Source: Corynebacterium lemuris (GTDB lineage Bacteria > Actinomycetota > Actinomycetes > Mycobacteriales > Mycobacteriaceae). From it: DNA of 64,000 nt. The position numbers and the translations under genes were made by a program. The stretch is from assembly GCF_024919295.1 (NCBI RefSeq), contig NZ_JANWTC010000011.1, forward strand, positions 1-64,000, read 5' to 3'. Of the stretch, positions 25,014-35,618 are shown one piece after another. How positions within the stretch are numbered: the stretch's first letter is position 1; each line of letters begins with the position of its first letter. The notes beneath the pieces are model-generated. The model made no database searches and was not told the origin of the DNA. It saw nothing but the letters and a program-made list of their open reading frames with translations.

Positions 25014-26039
25014 CTACTCTGCGGGTTCGCGCAGCGGGTTACGCTCCGGCCGCTCGGCCGGCGGTTCGCCGTTAATCGTGAAACCGTCCCGGCTGTCGCG
25101 GGCGGTGCCGTTGAGGGTGGCGAAACCCCCCTCCTCGTCGGCGAAGACCAGGGAGCAGTTCACGGAACGGGAACCACCCACCCATGAGGCCTCCTGCAGG
25201 GTGCCCCAGTAGGGCTGCAGCGTGGACTGGTAGAGGTTCTCTTCCTCACCGAGGTAGTCGATGGCGGCGTCGGTGCACACGTCCCGCAGGTGATTGTCCT
25301 GGTCCTCGACACTCGGGACGCCCTCCGGGAAGACGGGAGCCAGATCGACGACGAGGGTGGTCTCCAGCTGATGGTCCTCGGCGCAGTCGACGGTGCGCAG
25401 CGAACGGGACTCGTCGACGAACAGGCAGGTCCCCGGCTGGGCAACCACCGCCTGGTCCTGATCGGCTGCAGCGCCGGCGGTGAGCATCGGGATGCCACCC
25501 ATGTCGGTGGACTGGAGGCCGCACAGCATGGTGCGGTCACCGGCGGCCCAGGCCTCGGCGGGCGGCAGGATCGGGGCGATGGAATAGCGGCCCACCGGGT
25601 CGAACTGCCCGCCCAGGTAGCGCAGGGTCGGGTTGAGGCACAGCTCCTCACGCAGCTGCGCCTGGCGGGTCAGGTCGGGGATGGGGGCGTTCTCGCCGAA
25701 TTCGGAGGAGGGGTAGGTGGCCAGGTTCTCCCGGGCGGAGACCTCGAAGCGGTGCTCCCCGGCGCAGTCGGTCTGCTGGAAGCTGCTCACTGTGCCGTCG
25801 GCCGCGATGTCCCAGGTCAGGCAGGAACCGGCGTCGGCGGTGGTGAAGGGGGCGACACCCGAGGTGGTCTCCCCGTTGCCCGGCGCGGCGGGCCCGGTGG
25901 CCGTGGAACCGCCGGGGGCGGAACCACCATTCGAGGCCGCGGAGAAGTAGCCGTAGGAGCCGACGGCGACGGCGGCGGCCAGGGCGGCCACCAGGCCGGT
26001 GCGCACGGCTGCCGCTGAGCGGGCGGTACTGGTCGTCAT
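25014..26039 (-). CDS. Membrane-anchored protein with septum-formation (Septum_form) repeats
   Basis: A 341-aa protein. One N-terminal membrane segment (about 15-35) is followed by a Gly/Ser/Pro-rich linker. Two related extracellular modules follow, each with a conserved cysteine pattern: GSCLTWD...TDCAGEHRFEV and GTCLFVD...VDCAEDHQLET. This is the Septum_form pattern, named for a possible division role in Streptomyces; function here is unproven. Start 26039 is the first clear ATG; a GTG at 26057 is in frame. Between the GntR regulator and the zincin gene on one strand, with short gaps, so perhaps one operon. Confidence 0.75.
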   Translation of the reverse strand: MTTSTARSAAAVRTGLVAALAAAVAVGSYGYFSAASNGGSAPGGSTATGPAAPGNGETTSGVAPFTTADAGSCLTWDIAADGTVSSFQQTDCAGEHRFEVSARENLATYPSSEFGENAPIPDLTRQAQLREELCLNPTLRYLGGQFDPVGRYSIAPILPPAEAWAAGDRTMLCGLQSTDMGGIPMLTAGAAADQDQAVVAQPGTCLFVDESRSLRTVDCAEDHQLETTLVVDLAPVFPEGVPSVEDQDNHLRDVCTDAAIDYLGEEENLYQSTLQPYWGTLQEASWVGGSRSVNCSLVFADEEGGFATLNGTARDSRDGFTINGEPPAERPERNPLREPAE

Positions 26040-26075
26040 GATGGTCCCATTGTGCACCCGTTCACAACGGAAAAT

Positions 26076-26843
26076 CTACTCCGCCATCCGCGTGACACGG
26101 GCGTTCAGCCGGTAGCGGTCGGTGCGGTAGACCGAGGAGCACCACTCCACGGGCAGCTCCCCGGAACGGGAGAGTCGCACGATGCGGAGCAGGGCGGTGC
26201 CGGGCGCGACGTCGAGAAGCACGGCGGTCTCCTCGTCGGCATTGACGGCGGTGACCACCTGATCGGCCTCGGTGACGGGCACACGGTAGTCCTCGTCGAG
26301 GATGGTGTAGACGGAGTTGTAGACGTCGTTCTCCAGCAGGTCGGGTACATGTTCGGCGTTGTACCAGGCATCATCGATGGAATAGGGCTCACCGTCCCCG
26401 AGGCGCAGGCGCCGCAGGTGGGTGTGCGGGGTACCCGGTTCGCCGCCGAAGAACTGCCGCACCTCCCCCGGGGCGGGGGAACGCCCGGAGAGCAGGATCT
26501 TCGAGCTCGCCGTGACGTTCTGGGCCTCCATCTCGGAGCTGAAGGAGGCCAGGTGCAGGCGGGAGACCAGCGGGTTGGGGGCCACGAAGGTGCCCTTGCC
26601 CCGGGCCCGCCGCAGCCGGCCCGCGGCCACGAGATCACCGATCGCCCGGCGGACGGTGATGCGGGAGACACCGTAGGTCTCCTCCAGCACGCGTTCGCCG
26701 GGCAGGAGGTCACCGGGGTGGAGTCGGGTGTCACACAGTTCCTCGAGGATCGCGCGGAGCTGGGCGTGTTTCGGTGCCGGTCCGTCCGTGATCTCCCGGG
26801 CGGGCAACTGGAGATGACGCGGTCCCCGCGCTGCTGCAGCCAT
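26076..26843 (-). CDS. farR: GntR-family transcriptional regulator, HutC subfamily (FarR-like)
   Basis: A 255-aa regulator. A winged helix (about residues 25-90, with VSRITVRRAIGDLVAAGRL as recognition region) is followed by a UTRA ligand-binding domain (about 105-250), which defines the HutC subfamily. In C. glutamicum the GntR gene beside serS is farR, reported to act on amino-acid (arginine) metabolism genes. I use the symbol on that positional ground plus family. The promoter is leaderless, with a 14-bp palindrome between the -10 and -35 regions, implying autoregulation. Divergent from serS across 118 bases. Confidence 0.85.
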   Translation of the reverse strand: MAAAARGPRHLQLPAREITDGPAPKHAQLRAILEELCDTRLHPGDLLPGERVLEETYGVSRITVRRAIGDLVAAGRLRRARGKGTFVAPNPLVSRLHLASFSSEMEAQNVTASSKILLSGRSPAPGEVRQFFGGEPGTPHTHLRRLRLGDGEPYSIDDAWYNAEHVPDLLENDVYNSVYTILDEDYRVPVTEADQVVTAVNADEETAVLLDVAPGTALLRIVRLSRSGELPVEWCSSVYRTDRYRLNARVTRMAE

Positions 26844-26849
26844 GGTTCC

Positions 26850-26874
26850 ATCCTAGACCGCTGGTTATGACCAG
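26850..26874 (-). promoter_or_regulatory. Leaderless promoter and operator of the GntR gene
   Basis: On the minus strand TAGGAT (26850-26855) lies six bases before ATG 26843. Just upstream is CTGGT TATG ACCAG (26861-26874), a palindrome with five-base arms that contains a GT..AC core like HutC-type operators. Its position would block RNA polymerase. Confidence 0.55.
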
Positions 26875-26948
26875 TGTCGCGAATCGCGTTCTCCCGGTTG
26901 CCGGGGGACAGGTGCGCAGGTCGCAGCACGGAGCGCGGGGCCGCGCGG

Positions 26949-26954
26949 TAGGCT
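26949..26954 (+). promoter_or_regulatory. Leaderless -10 hexamer of serS
   Basis: TAGGCT, then seven bases, then GTG 26962. No ribosome-binding site and no T-box-like leader. Confidence 0.5.
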
Positions 26955-26961
26955 CATATGC

Positions 26962-28221
26962 GTGATTGATCTCAAATTCCTCCGCGAGAACCCCGATGTC
27001 GTCCGTGCCTCACAGATCAACCGTGGGGAGGACCCTGAGCTGGTCGACCAGCTGATCGCCGCCGACGAGTCCCGTCGCGCATCGATCCAGGCCGCGGACA
27101 CCCTGCGCGCTGAACAGAAGAGCTTCGGCAGGAAGATCGGTCAGGCCGCCCCAGAGGACCGCCCGGCCCTGCTGGAAGGCTCCAACGAGCTCAAGGCCAA
27201 GGTGAAGGAGGCCGAGGAGGCACAGAAGGCCGCCGAGGAGAAGGTCACCGAACTCCAGTACCGCATCTCCAACATCGTGGAGGGCGCCCCGGCCGGCGGC
27301 GAGGAGGACTTCGTCGTCCTCGAGCATGTCGGCGAGCCCACGAAATTCGACTTCGAGCCGAAGGACCACCTCGAGCTGGGCACCAGCCTCGGCCTGATCG
27401 ACATGGAGCGCGGCACCAAGGTCGGCGGCTCCCGCTTCTACTACCTCACCGGTGACGGCGCCTTCCTGCAGCTGGGCATGATGATGCTCGCCGCCCAGAA
27501 GGCACGTGCCGCCGGCTTCCAGCTGATGATCCCCCCGGTGCTCGTGCGCCCCGAGATCATGCAGGGCACCGGCTTCCTCGGTGAGCACTCCGACGAGATC
27601 TACTACCTCGAGCGCGACGACCTCTACCTGGTCGGTACCTCCGAGGTCGCCCTGGCCGGCTACCACAAGGACGAGATCATCGACCTGTCCAACGGCCCGG
27701 TCCGCTACACCGGCTGGTCCTCCTGCTTCCGCCGCGAGGCCGGTTCCTACGGCAAGGACACCCGCGGCATCCTGCGTGTCCACCAGTTCGACAAGCTGGA
27801 GATGTTCGTCTACTGCCGCCCCGAGGAGGCGCAGGAGCAGCACCAGGCGCTGCTGGACATGGAGCGCGACATGCTCGCCGCCGTCGAGGTGCCCTACCGC
27901 ATCATCGACGTCGCCGGCGGCGACCTCGGTTCCTCCGCGGCCCGGAAATTCGACACCGAGGCATGGGTCCCCACCCAGGGCACCTGGCGTGAGCTGACCT
28001 CCACCTCCAACTGCACCACCTTCCAGGGCCGCCGCCTGAACACCCGCTACCGCGACGCCGACGGCAAGACCCAGACCGCCGCCACCCTCAACGGCACCCT
28101 GGCCACCACCCGCTGGCTGGTCGCCATCCTGGAGAACCACCAGCAGGCCGACGGCTCCGTCGTCGTGCCGGAGGCCCTGCGCCCGTTCGTGGGCAAGGAC
28201 ATCATCGAGCCCGGGAAATAG
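26962..28221 (+). CDS. serS: Seryl-tRNA synthetase
   Basis: A 419-aa class II synthetase charging tRNA-Ser. The N-terminal long coiled-coil arm (about 30-105, Lys/Glu-rich heptads) binds the tRNA. The catalytic core has motif 2 ([20 protein letters not shown]) and motif 3 ([14 protein letters not shown]). The ending [11 protein letters not shown] is typical. GTG start by the leaderless promoter. Heads a tight operon with the acyltransferase (2-base gap) and a HAD protein. Confidence 0.98.
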   Translation: MIDLKFLRENPDVVRASQINRGEDPELVDQLIAADESRRASIQAADTLRAEQKSFGRKIGQAAPEDRPALLEGSNELKAKVKEAEEAQKAAEEKVTELQYRISNIVEGAPAGGEEDFVVLEHVGEPTKFDFEPKDHLELGTSLGLIDMERGTKVGGSRFYYLTGDGAFLQLGMMMLAAQKARAAGFQLMIPPVLVRPEIMQGTGFLGEHSDEIYYLERDDLYLVGTSEVALAGYHKDEIIDLSNGPVRYTGWSSCFRREAGSYGKDTRGILRVHQFDKLEMFVYCRPEEAQEQHQALLDMERDMLAAVEVPYRIIDVAGGDLGSSAARKFDTEAWVPTQGTWRELTSTSNCTTFQGRRLNTRYRDADGKTQTAATLNGTLATTRWLVAILENHQQADGSVVVPEALRPFVGKDIIEPGK

Positions 28222-28223
28222 CG

Positions 28224-29165
28224 ATGGCGGCACAGCGGAAGTTCGAGAAGCGCGCCGGGGTCTTCCACGTTCCCGCCGACCTGCCGGAGGTGCCCGACCA
28301 CCCCACGGAGGCGAAGGAGCCGGTCTACAACGGCATCATCATCCGCCTGCTCAAGGGGCTGCTGAAGGCCCAGGGCATCCGGGTCACCGTATTCGGTGCG
28401 GAGAACATCCCCACCACCGGCGGTGCACTGCTGGCCATGAACCACACCGGTTACTACGACTTCATCTTCGGTGAGGTCGCCGCCCACCTGCGGGGCAAGC
28501 GTCTGGTCCGTTTCATGGCGAAGAAGGAGATCTTCGACACGCCTGTCGCCGGACCCCTCATGCGTGCGATGAAGCACGTGTCGGTGGACCGTTCCAGCGG
28601 GGCGGCTTCCCGGGAGGAGGCCGAGGTGCACCTGCGCGCCGGCCAGCTCGTGGGGATCTTCCCCGAGGCGACGATCTCCCGTTCCTTCGAGCTCAAGGAG
28701 TTCAAGAACGGTGCGGTCCGCATCGCGGAGGGGGCTGGGGTTCCCCTGATCCCCATGGTCACCTGGGGTTCCCAGCGCATCTGGACCAAGGACCACCCCA
28801 AGCGGCTGGGCCGCACCAACACCCCGGTGTTCATCCGCGTCGGTGAACCCGTCGACATTTCCGGCACCCCGGAGGAGGCGATCGAACGGCTCCGTGGGGC
28901 CATGCAGGAGCTCCTCGACCGCGTCCGCGACGACTACAACCGCGCCTACGGCCCCTTCCCCGCCGGCGCGTACTGGCTGCCCGCCGCTGCGGGCGGCACC
29001 GCCCCGACGCTTATCGACGCCGCCGAGATCGACCGGCAGGAACGCGCCGCCCGCGTCTCCAGGAAAGAGAAGAAGGCCGCGGCGAAACTGGACAAACGCG
29101 CCGACGCAGCGCTCGGCAACGCACGGACCTTCATCGACAGGGTGAAGGAAAAATTCAGGAGGTAA
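28224..29165 (+). CDS. 1-acylglycerol-3-phosphate O-acyltransferase family protein
   Basis: A 313-aa PlsC-type acyltransferase, probably acting in phospholipid synthesis at the inner membrane face. The acyltransferase motif NHTGYYDF (HX4D) is near residue 73 and FPEATIS, the substrate-binding motif, near 150. The last 50 residues are Lys/Ala-rich and helical. Transfer of acyl chains to lysophosphatidic acid is the usual reaction; other glycolipid acceptors are possible. Co-transcribed with serS. Confidence 0.88.
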   Translation: MAAQRKFEKRAGVFHVPADLPEVPDHPTEAKEPVYNGIIIRLLKGLLKAQGIRVTVFGAENIPTTGGALLAMNHTGYYDFIFGEVAAHLRGKRLVRFMAKKEIFDTPVAGPLMRAMKHVSVDRSSGAASREEAEVHLRAGQLVGIFPEATISRSFELKEFKNGAVRIAEGAGVPLIPMVTWGSQRIWTKDHPKRLGRTNTPVFIRVGEPVDISGTPEEAIERLRGAMQELLDRVRDDYNRAYGPFPAGAYWLPAAAGGTAPTLIDAAEIDRQERAARVSRKEKKAAAKLDKRADAALGNARTFIDRVKEKFRR

Positions 29166-29176
29166 CGACCACCACC

Positions 29177-30013
29177 ATGGACACTCTCGGGCCAGCACCG
29201 AAACTGGTTGCCAGCGACATCGACGGCACCCTGCTCAACTCACAGGAACGGGTCCTGCCCCGGGTACGTGCTGCCGTCATCCGCGCCGTCGAATCCGGCA
29301 CCGAGGTGGCCCTGGCCACGGGACGCCCCCACCGCTGGATCTTCCCGGTCCTGGAGCAGCTGCCCATCCGCCCGGTGTGCGTCACCGCCAACGGCGCCGT
29401 CCTCTACGACTCCGCGAATGACAGGATCCTGCGCTCCCACGTCCTGCAGCCGGCGACGATGACTGAGGTCCTGGCCCTCGCGCAGGAGGCCTTCGCCGAC
29501 GTCGGCGGCGTGGCCATCGGCTGTGAACGCGTCGGTGTGTCCGCCTTCGACCCGGAGGAGGAGATGTTCGTCATCTCCCCGGACTACCTCCACACCTGGC
29601 ACGCACAGGGTTACAGTATCCTCCCCGAGGACGAGGTCATGGCCGAACCGGCCGTGAAGATGCTGCTGCGCAACGAATTCCTCAACGCCCCCGAGATGTA
29701 CGAACTGCTCGCCCCCCACGTTGACCCGCAGGTCGCACACCTGACCTTCTCCATGAACGAGGGCCTGCTCGAGGTCGCCGCCCCCGGCGTGACCAAGGCA
29801 CTGGGTGTCTCCACGCTGGCTGAGCTCCATGAGATCGACCAGGCGGACGTCATCGCCTTCGGCGACATGCCCAACGACATCGAGATGCTCCGCTGGGCCG
29901 GCACCGGGGTGGCGATGGGCAACGCCCGTGATTCTGTCAAGGAAGCCGCCGATCTGACCACCGCCACCAACGAGGAGGCCGGGGTTGCGCAGGTCCTGGA
30001 ACGCTGGTTCTGA
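29177..30013 (+). CDS. HAD-superfamily phosphatase, Cof type
   Basis: A 278-aa cytosolic hydrolase with motif I DIDGTLLNS (nucleophile D14), LATGR, a Lys in the VTKALGV region and FGDMPNDIEML (motif IV). The alpha/beta cap lies between motifs II and III, as in Cof/YbjI sugar-phosphate phosphatases. The substrate is not predictable. AGGAGGT lies 13 bases before the ATG, longer than usual. Last gene of the serS operon. Confidence 0.88.
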   Translation: MDTLGPAPKLVASDIDGTLLNSQERVLPRVRAAVIRAVESGTEVALATGRPHRWIFPVLEQLPIRPVCVTANGAVLYDSANDRILRSHVLQPATMTEVLALAQEAFADVGGVAIGCERVGVSAFDPEEEMFVISPDYLHTWHAQGYSILPEDEVMAEPAVKMLLRNEFLNAPEMYELLAPHVDPQVAHLTFSMNEGLLEVAAPGVTKALGVSTLAELHEIDQADVIAFGDMPNDIEMLRWAGTGVAMGNARDSVKEAADLTTATNEEAGVAQVLERWF

Positions 30014-30024
30014 GCTGAGCCTGT

Positions 30025-30447
30025 TCACCCGGGGTGACGGGAGTGTCGACTTACCTCCACGGAAACTGACCCGGCCGCGAGACCGGTGACTACGGCGCTG
30101 CCCAGGAGATACAGGATCCCGGGGCTGCTGAATTCGAAGCCGCTGCACAGCAGCAGGACAGCAGCCAGCGCCAGCACCGTGGTCCCACCCCAGAGCAGGT
30201 TCCGCAGCGGGGTACCGGCGTCACTCCCCTTATTCTGTCTCCGCCCAGCGGCCCAGAGCCAGAGGGTGACGAGGGTGGCTGCCTGCGCCGCACAGATGAA
30301 AAACATGGCGAGTGCCAGCGCGAAGCTGGCACCGATATTCGTGTCCCAACCGACATCGGCCATCGCCGTCGTCACTATGCACGCCAGCAGACCGCCCACC
30401 CAGCACCAGGCTGCGATGGAGCGGAGTGTTCCCGGCGGTCTGTCCAT
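30025..30447 (-). CDS. Small integral membrane protein, unknown
   Basis: A 140-aa protein with four predicted hydrophobic segments (about 12-30, 38-65, 84-103 and 108-127) and a short basic loop (GRRQNKGS). I do not recognise a family. It is supported as a gene by its hydrophobic pattern and by a -10 hexamer six bases before ATG 30447. Convergent with the HAD gene and divergent from glpK. Confidence 0.6.
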   Translation of the reverse strand: MDRPPGTLRSIAAWCWVGGLLACIVTTAMADVGWDTNIGASFALALAMFFICAAQAATLVTLWLWAAGRRQNKGSDAGTPLRNLLWGGTTVLALAAVLLLCSGFEFSSPGILYLLGSAVVTGLAAGSVSVEVSRHSRHPG

Positions 30448-30453
30448 GGACCA

Positions 30454-30459
30454 AGGCTA
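30454..30459 (-). promoter_or_regulatory. Leaderless -10 hexamer of the small membrane protein gene
   Basis: TAGCCT on the minus strand, six bases before ATG 30447. Confidence 0.4.
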
Positions 30460-30500
30460 TCTCGCGCCCCAGACCCCCGGGCATGCCATCCGCTCCGTGG

Positions 30501-30506
30501 CAGACT
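30501..30506 (+). promoter_or_regulatory. Leaderless -10-like hexamer of glpK
   Basis: CAGACT, seven bases before ATG 30514; the A at position two and the final T are kept. No ribosome-binding site. Confidence 0.35.
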
Positions 30507-30513
30507 TGGGGCC

Positions 30514-32022
30514 ATGACGGCTTCCTCCCCGAAACAGTATGTGGCGGCGATTGACCAGGGCACGACGTCGACGCGGTGTGTGATCGTCGACCACGACGGT
30601 CAGGTGGTCTCCTCCGCCCAGTTCGAACACGGGCAGATCATGCCGCAGCAGGGCTGGGTGGAGCATGATCCGCTGGAGATCTGGGCCAACACCCGCCGGG
30701 CGGTGTCGAAGGCGATGGTAGACATCGACATCTCCCCGGCCAACATCACCGCCCTGGGGGTGACCAACCAGCGGGAGACCGCCGTGGTCTGGGAGAAGGC
30801 CACCGGCCGGCCCATCCACAACGCCATCGTCTGGCAGGACACCCGAACCGCCGACATCGCCGGTGATGATCCGGCCCGGTGGCTGGAGCGCACCGGGTTG
30901 CTGGCCAATTCCTATCCGGCGGGCCCGAAGATCGCGTGGATCCTGGACCATGTCCCCGGGGCCCGGCAGCGGGCGGAGGCCGGCGAGCTGCTGGCCGGCA
31001 CCATCGACACGTGGCTGCTGTGGAATCTCACCGGCGGGGCGCGTGGTGATGAGGGCCGCCCGGCGGTGCACGCCACGGACGTGACCAATGCCTCGCGCAC
31101 CCTGCTCATGGATCTGCGCACGCGTCAGTGGGATCCGCAGCTGTGCGCTGAGATCGGGGTGCCGGTGCGGGTGCTGCCGGAGATCCGACCCTCGGTGAGT
31201 GATTTCGGCAGGGTGCGCAGCCGCGGCACCCTGGCCGGTGTGCCGGTCACCGGGATGCTGGGGGACCAGCAGTCGGCGATGTTCGGACAGGGTTGCTTCG
31301 AGGTCGGGGATGCGAAGAACACCTACGGGACGGGTCTGTTCCTGCTGCTCAACACCGGCACCACCCCGCAGTTCAGCACCCACGGGCTGCTGTCGACGGT
31401 GCTCTACGAGATCGAGGGGGAGGAACCGGTCTACGCCCTGGAGGGCTCGGTCGCGGTGGGGGGTTCGCTCATCCAATGGCTGCGGGACCAGCTGGGGATC
31501 ATCCGCTCGGCGCGCGAGGTGGAGGAGATCGCGGCGGCGGACAACGGTGGGGTGTTCATCGTGCCGGCCTTCTCCGGGCTCTTCGCCCCGCGGTGGCGCC
31601 CCGACGCCCGCGGGGTGATCGTGGGCCTGACGCGTTTCGCCGACCGCAGCCACATCGCTCGTGCGGCGCTGGAGGCGACCGCCCTGCAGACCCGGGAGGT
31701 GGTGGAGGCGATGGCCGCGGATTCGGGCATCCGCCCCACGAGCCTGCGGGTCGACGGCGGCATGACGGCCAACAACCTGCTCATGCAGCTGCAGGCCGAT
31801 CTGCTCGGCGCGGAGGTGGTGCGCCCCGGAAACATCGAGACCACCGCCCTCGGCGCGGCTTTCGCTGCCGGGGTGGGCGGTGGTTTCTGGTCCTCGCTTG
31901 CCAGCGTCCGCGGCCTCCAGACCGCGGACCGTTCCTGGTCGCCCCGGTGGTCAGACCAGCAGCGTGAGGCGCTGGTCACGGACTGGAACCGGGCGGTGGA
32001 GCGGTCCCTGGACTGGGTCTGA
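30514..32022 (+). CDS. glpK: Glycerol kinase
   Basis: A 502-aa FGGY-family kinase phosphorylating glycerol to glycerol-3-phosphate. It has the phosphate-binding DQGTTSTR (14-21), [11 protein letters not shown] and VWQDTRT for glycerol contacts, [12 protein letters not shown], and [10 protein letters not shown] for ATP binding. Length is normal. No glpF or glpD lies beside it. It may supply glycerol phosphate to lipid synthesis. Convergent with the peptidoglycan amidase, stop codons four bases apart. Confidence 0.97.
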   Translation: MTASSPKQYVAAIDQGTTSTRCVIVDHDGQVVSSAQFEHGQIMPQQGWVEHDPLEIWANTRRAVSKAMVDIDISPANITALGVTNQRETAVVWEKATGRPIHNAIVWQDTRTADIAGDDPARWLERTGLLANSYPAGPKIAWILDHVPGARQRAEAGELLAGTIDTWLLWNLTGGARGDEGRPAVHATDVTNASRTLLMDLRTRQWDPQLCAEIGVPVRVLPEIRPSVSDFGRVRSRGTLAGVPVTGMLGDQQSAMFGQGCFEVGDAKNTYGTGLFLLLNTGTTPQFSTHGLLSTVLYEIEGEEPVYALEGSVAVGGSLIQWLRDQLGIIRSAREVEEIAAADNGGVFIVPAFSGLFAPRWRPDARGVIVGLTRFADRSHIARAALEATALQTREVVEAMAADSGIRPTSLRVDGGMTANNLLMQLQADLLGAEVVRPGNIETTALGAAFAAGVGGGFWSSLASVRGLQTADRSWSPRWSDQQREALVTDWNRAVERSLDWV

Positions 32023-32025
32023 GCG

Positions 32026-34101
32026 TCAGCTCAGCTTGACGTCGACCTCACCGGTGGCCGGGTCGACGGTGGCGTGGCCACCCTCGAAGTCGACGCGGAC
32101 GAGGTCACCTTCGTCGTACTGCTCGTTGAGCGGCATGCCCAGGGGGCCGAGGTCGAAGCCCTGGCCGGCCCACACATCCGCGATCGGGCCCCACAGTGCG
32201 CGGGCCTCCTCGGAGTCGACCTCATCGATGATGACGCCCTCGTCGAAGAGCGTGTAGGTGGCGTTCTCGGTGTTCACGCCACCGCGCGGCTCACCGAGGA
32301 CAGCACCGTAGTTGGCGCCCACCCGGTCAGCGGCCTGGCTGGCCTTCGAGTCCTCCGCAAGGCTGGAGGCGACGTCCAGGATCGGCTGGAGGTTGGCCAG
32401 CGAGACCCCGTCGAGGACCTGCACGTCGCCGACCTGGGTCCCGGTGCCCGGCAGGCTGCCCTCGACGGCGAGGAAAGCCACCGCGAGTCCGGCCAGGGAA
32501 CCGATGATGGTCAGCAGGGCGGTCTGGTCACCGTCGACGGCGCTGCTCATCAGGGCCGGAACCTCGGCGAGATCCGTGGCCTGGTCCGTCAGGCTGGAAT
32601 CAACCGGCTCCAGGGTGCCCGGGTTATCCGGATCCGGGTCAGTCACGTCCGCCGGGGAGGTGGTGGTCGACGGAGTGGTGGAGGTACCGGGACGGTCAGC
32701 GGTGCCCGACGTCACGGCCTGGTACTTCTCCGAGGCGATGTTGCGGATGTTGTCCATCTGCGCGTAGCCGAAGGTGCCCGGGCAGGCGTTGTTGTGGGCG
32801 TCGCGGTGGGCGAAGATGGCCGGCAGGTTCATGGCGACCCCGCCGGTGTACTTCGAACCGGAGAAGGCGTAGGGGGTGTAGCGGTCCGAACCCTTCGGGT
32901 CGAAGCCGGCGATTGCGGCCTTCCAGCCGATCATGTCGCCGACGGCCTGGATCATCTCCGGGGTGGTCGGGGCGATGTCGTAGTTGCCCATCATGGAGAT
33001 GCCGAAGGTGTTGTGGTTGAAGCCACCGATGTGGGCGCCCTGGACGTTCTTGTCCAGTCCGCCGAAGCGACCCTCGTAGATGGTGCCGTACTTGTCCACG
33101 AGCGCGTTGTAGCCCACATCGCACCAGCCCAGGGTGCGGGCGTGGTAGTCGTAGATACCGCGGACGATGCCGGCGGACTGTGCCCTGGTGTAGTTGTTGG
33201 AGCCTGCGGTGTGGTGGACGCCGGCGGCCTGGACCTCGTCATCGTAGGTGGCGTTGCGGCAGCGGGCATTCTCGTTGGCGCCCCAGCCGGCCCGGGTGAC
33301 CACCTTCGGCATGCCGTAGGCGACGGAGTCGGTGGCCAGGGCGATGCCGCCCTCTTCCGCGCGGCCGTCGATGAAGACGACGCCGAGATCGTCGGCGGCC
33401 GCCACGTCGGCGACCGGCTGGATGTCGCCGTAGTTGGTCGGCAGCGGCGCGATGCCGGCGGGGGCGGGCTCGACCGCGGGGGCCGGATCCTCGATCACCG
33501 GGGCGTCGGCGACCGGCTCCTCAATGACCGGAGCCTCGGCCACCGGGGCCTCGGCGATGTTGATGTCGACCTCGGGGGCGGCCGGGGCGGCTTCCGGGAC
33601 GGACTCCTCCTCGGTGGGGCCACCGAGGATGTCCACGCCGGTGATGGACACCTGGACGCGGTTGGTGGGCTCGACGTAGATCAGTTCGGTGCCGTTCTCC
33701 CCGCCGGGGCCGGTCTGACCGATGGGCTCGGCGTCCCACCAGGGACCCCAGGAGCCGTCGGCCTGCTCGGCGCGGATGAAGGCGGCGAGATCGCGGTGAC
33801 CGTTCCAGGTCACGGCGAACATGGAGAACTCCTCGTCGCGTTCAAACTCCTTGACGGTGCGGGGGCCGCCGACGCCGGACTGGGCGGCGATGGCGGCATC
33901 ATCGACAACCACGTTGTCACCGTCCGCGAAGGAGGCCTCGGCGGAGGCGACCTCGATGGGGTTGCCGCCGGCCTCCTGGGTGCGGAGGATCTGGTTTCCG
34001 CCGAAGGCGGCAGAGGCGACAAGAGCGACGGTGAGGATGACGGCCACTGTCGGATTGACGCTGGTGAGCCGTGACGTGGCGATTCGGCGTCTTTGCTGCA
34101 C
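32026..34101 (-). CDS. Secreted N-acetylmuramoyl-L-alanine amidase (PGRP type)
   Basis: A 691-aa cell-wall protein. An N-terminal signal or anchor (about 14-34) precedes a Trp-containing domain, a Pro/Ala/Glu-rich linker (repeats like APVIEEPVADAPVIEDP), then an amidase_2/PGRP domain (about 295-470). That domain has GVHHTAG and NACPG, which supply zinc ligands, and RAGWGANE. A Thr/Pro/Asp linker follows, and the C-terminus has one LGFP-like repeat (GPLGMPLNE) of the type thought to bind mycolated or envelope components. It should cut stem peptides from peptidoglycan. Start GTG 34101 is chosen because AGGGAG lies eight bases upstream. Placed between glpK and glf. Confidence 0.88.
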   Translation of the reverse strand: MQQRRRIATSRLTSVNPTVAVILTVALVASAAFGGNQILRTQEAGGNPIEVASAEASFADGDNVVVDDAAIAAQSGVGGPRTVKEFERDEEFSMFAVTWNGHRDLAAFIRAEQADGSWGPWWDAEPIGQTGPGGENGTELIYVEPTNRVQVSITGVDILGGPTEEESVPEAAPAAPEVDINIAEAPVAEAPVIEEPVADAPVIEDPAPAVEPAPAGIAPLPTNYGDIQPVADVAAADDLGVVFIDGRAEEGGIALATDSVAYGMPKVVTRAGWGANENARCRNATYDDEVQAAGVHHTAGSNNYTRAQSAGIVRGIYDYHARTLGWCDVGYNALVDKYGTIYEGRFGGLDKNVQGAHIGGFNHNTFGISMMGNYDIAPTTPEMIQAVGDMIGWKAAIAGFDPKGSDRYTPYAFSGSKYTGGVAMNLPAIFAHRDAHNNACPGTFGYAQMDNIRNIASEKYQAVTSGTADRPGTSTTPSTTTSPADVTDPDPDNPGTLEPVDSSLTDQATDLAEVPALMSSAVDGDQTALLTIIGSLAGLAVAFLAVEGSLPGTGTQVGDVQVLDGVSLANLQPILDVASSLAEDSKASQAADRVGANYGAVLGEPRGGVNTENATYTLFDEGVIIDEVDSEEARALWGPIADVWAGQGFDLGPLGMPLNEQYDEGDLVRVDFEGGHATVDPATGEVDVKLS

Positions 34102-34189
34102 GGGGGAACTCCCTGGAAATATCGGAAATAGGTGTTGCCCAAGTTGGACAGAGTGAACTCTAGTACATATTCGTGACTCGTGATACTGA

Positions 34190-35485
<1,296 letters not shown>

Positions 35486-35500
35486 TTGGCGGACAATTAC

Positions 35501-35516
35501 CGGACATTTATGTCCG
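35501..35516. repeat. Inverted repeat after glf
   Basis: CGGACAT TT ATGTCCG, perfect seven-base arms, 15 bases after the glf stop. The half CGGACA also occurs 11 bases upstream (35490). It could be a weak terminator or an operator. Confidence 0.4.
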
Positions 35517-35548
35517 AATTGCTTGTGGGAAAACATAAACTGGGCGTA

Positions 35549-35567
35549 ACGTTAACAAGAGGTTAAC
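35549..35567. promoter_or_regulatory. 19-bp direct repeat (ACGTTAAC AAG AGGTTAAC)
   Basis: Two octamers of form A-C/G-GTTAAC are separated by three bases. As I remember it, the MtrA response-regulator site of C. glutamicum is a direct repeat of an 8-bp motif with 3-bp spacing, so geometry and core fit. It lies 52 bases before the start of the phosphatase-like gene. Confidence 0.5.
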
Positions 35568-35570
35568 TGC

Positions 35571-35591
35571 GGGGGAACGATGCGTTCCCCC
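35571..35591. terminator. Nine-bp hairpin in the leader of the phosphatase-like gene
   Basis: GGGGGAACG (35571-35579), loop ATG, CGTTCCCCC (35583-35591), followed by CTTTC. It is either the glf terminator or an attenuator-like hairpin 15 bases before the AAAGG ribosome-binding site. Confidence 0.5.
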
Positions 35592-35618
35592 CTTTCGTCC
35601 GCACAGAAAGGTGCCGTC

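Noticed and set aside
29157-29168. GTAACG in AGGAGGTAACG before the HAD gene at 29177
   Set aside because: It lies at the end of the acyltransferase gene within an operon and overlaps a ribosome-binding site; it is not counted with the mycolate GTAACG sites.
32026-34101. Pro/Ala/Glu-rich repeats in the peptidoglycan amidase as a possible mobile or CRISPR-like repeat
   Set aside because: They are in-frame linker repeats within one coding sequence and are not regularly spaced DNA repeats. No CRISPR array was seen anywhere in the window.
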